This document shows positions 63,987-64,000 of a stretch of DNA of 64,000 nucleotides, one piece after another (position 1 is the stretch's first letter; each line of letters starts with the position of its first letter). Made by a program: the position numbers and the translations under genes. This DNA comes from Epiperipatus broadwayi (taxonomy: Eukaryota > Onychophora > Udeonychophora > Euonychophora > Peripatidae), in assembly GCA_028023455.1 (NCBI GenBank), contig JAQFVV010000013.1:10704579-10768578 (forward strand), in the 5' to 3' direction. A model generated the notes under the pieces. The model saw only the letters and a list, made by a program, of their open reading frames with translations. It did no database searches and was not told the DNA's origin.

Positions 63987-64000
63987 AAAAAGTAATTTAA

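Overview
This is an AT-rich stretch of nuclear DNA from an animal, most likely a large-genome invertebrate. I judge it roughly three quarters A+T by eye. The evidence is the repeat content: non-LTR retrotransposons of several clades, Penelope-like elements with a GIY-YIG endonuclease, hAT-type miniature elements with 8-bp target duplications, a tRNA-derived SINE, foldback elements, and long (ATT)n, (CAT)n and (TA)n microsatellites. The phylum cannot be fixed from this sequence. I found no convincing intact host protein-coding gene. Every recognisable protein segment is a decayed mobile-element fragment carrying stops and frameshifts, so the window is intergenic DNA or the inside of a very large intron.

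Layout. 1-9 kb: an (ATT)n run, a Penelope-like element on the minus strand (1.9-3.2 kb), an hAT miniature element (3.94-4.33 kb), a G-run-rich insertion with a 13-bp flanking duplication (4.64-4.89 kb) and a small inverted-repeat element (7.43-7.56 kb). 9-18 kb: two plus-strand LINE remnants, each ending near a long trinucleotide microsatellite, plus a zinc-knuckle gag fragment in inverted orientation between them. 19.2-20.8 kb: a third LINE family on the minus strand. 21.06 and 60.73 kb: two copies of one short tRNA-derived SINE, each with perfect target-site duplications.

23.86-31.0 kb: the most unusual object, three head-to-tail copies of a unit of about 2.6 kb. On the minus strand the unit carries a spaced CCAAT box, TATA box and initiator, a conserved 34-codon ORF that ends at a possible splice donor, conserved hairpins, and an inner 1.06-kb block bounded by a 12-bp inverted repeat. 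Units 1 and 2 are well preserved. Unit 3 has lost its TATA box, the ORF start and its far end.

31-64 kb: an hAT element (32.93-33.44 kb), two near-full-length minus-strand RTE-clade LINEs of one family (34.6-38.0 and 55.4-58.6 kb), several foldback elements (38.05, 38.39, 47.45 and 60.33 kb), a second Penelope-like remnant on the plus strand (62.5-63.5 kb) and (TA)n runs. The stretches between hold AT-rich sequence in which I recognise nothing.
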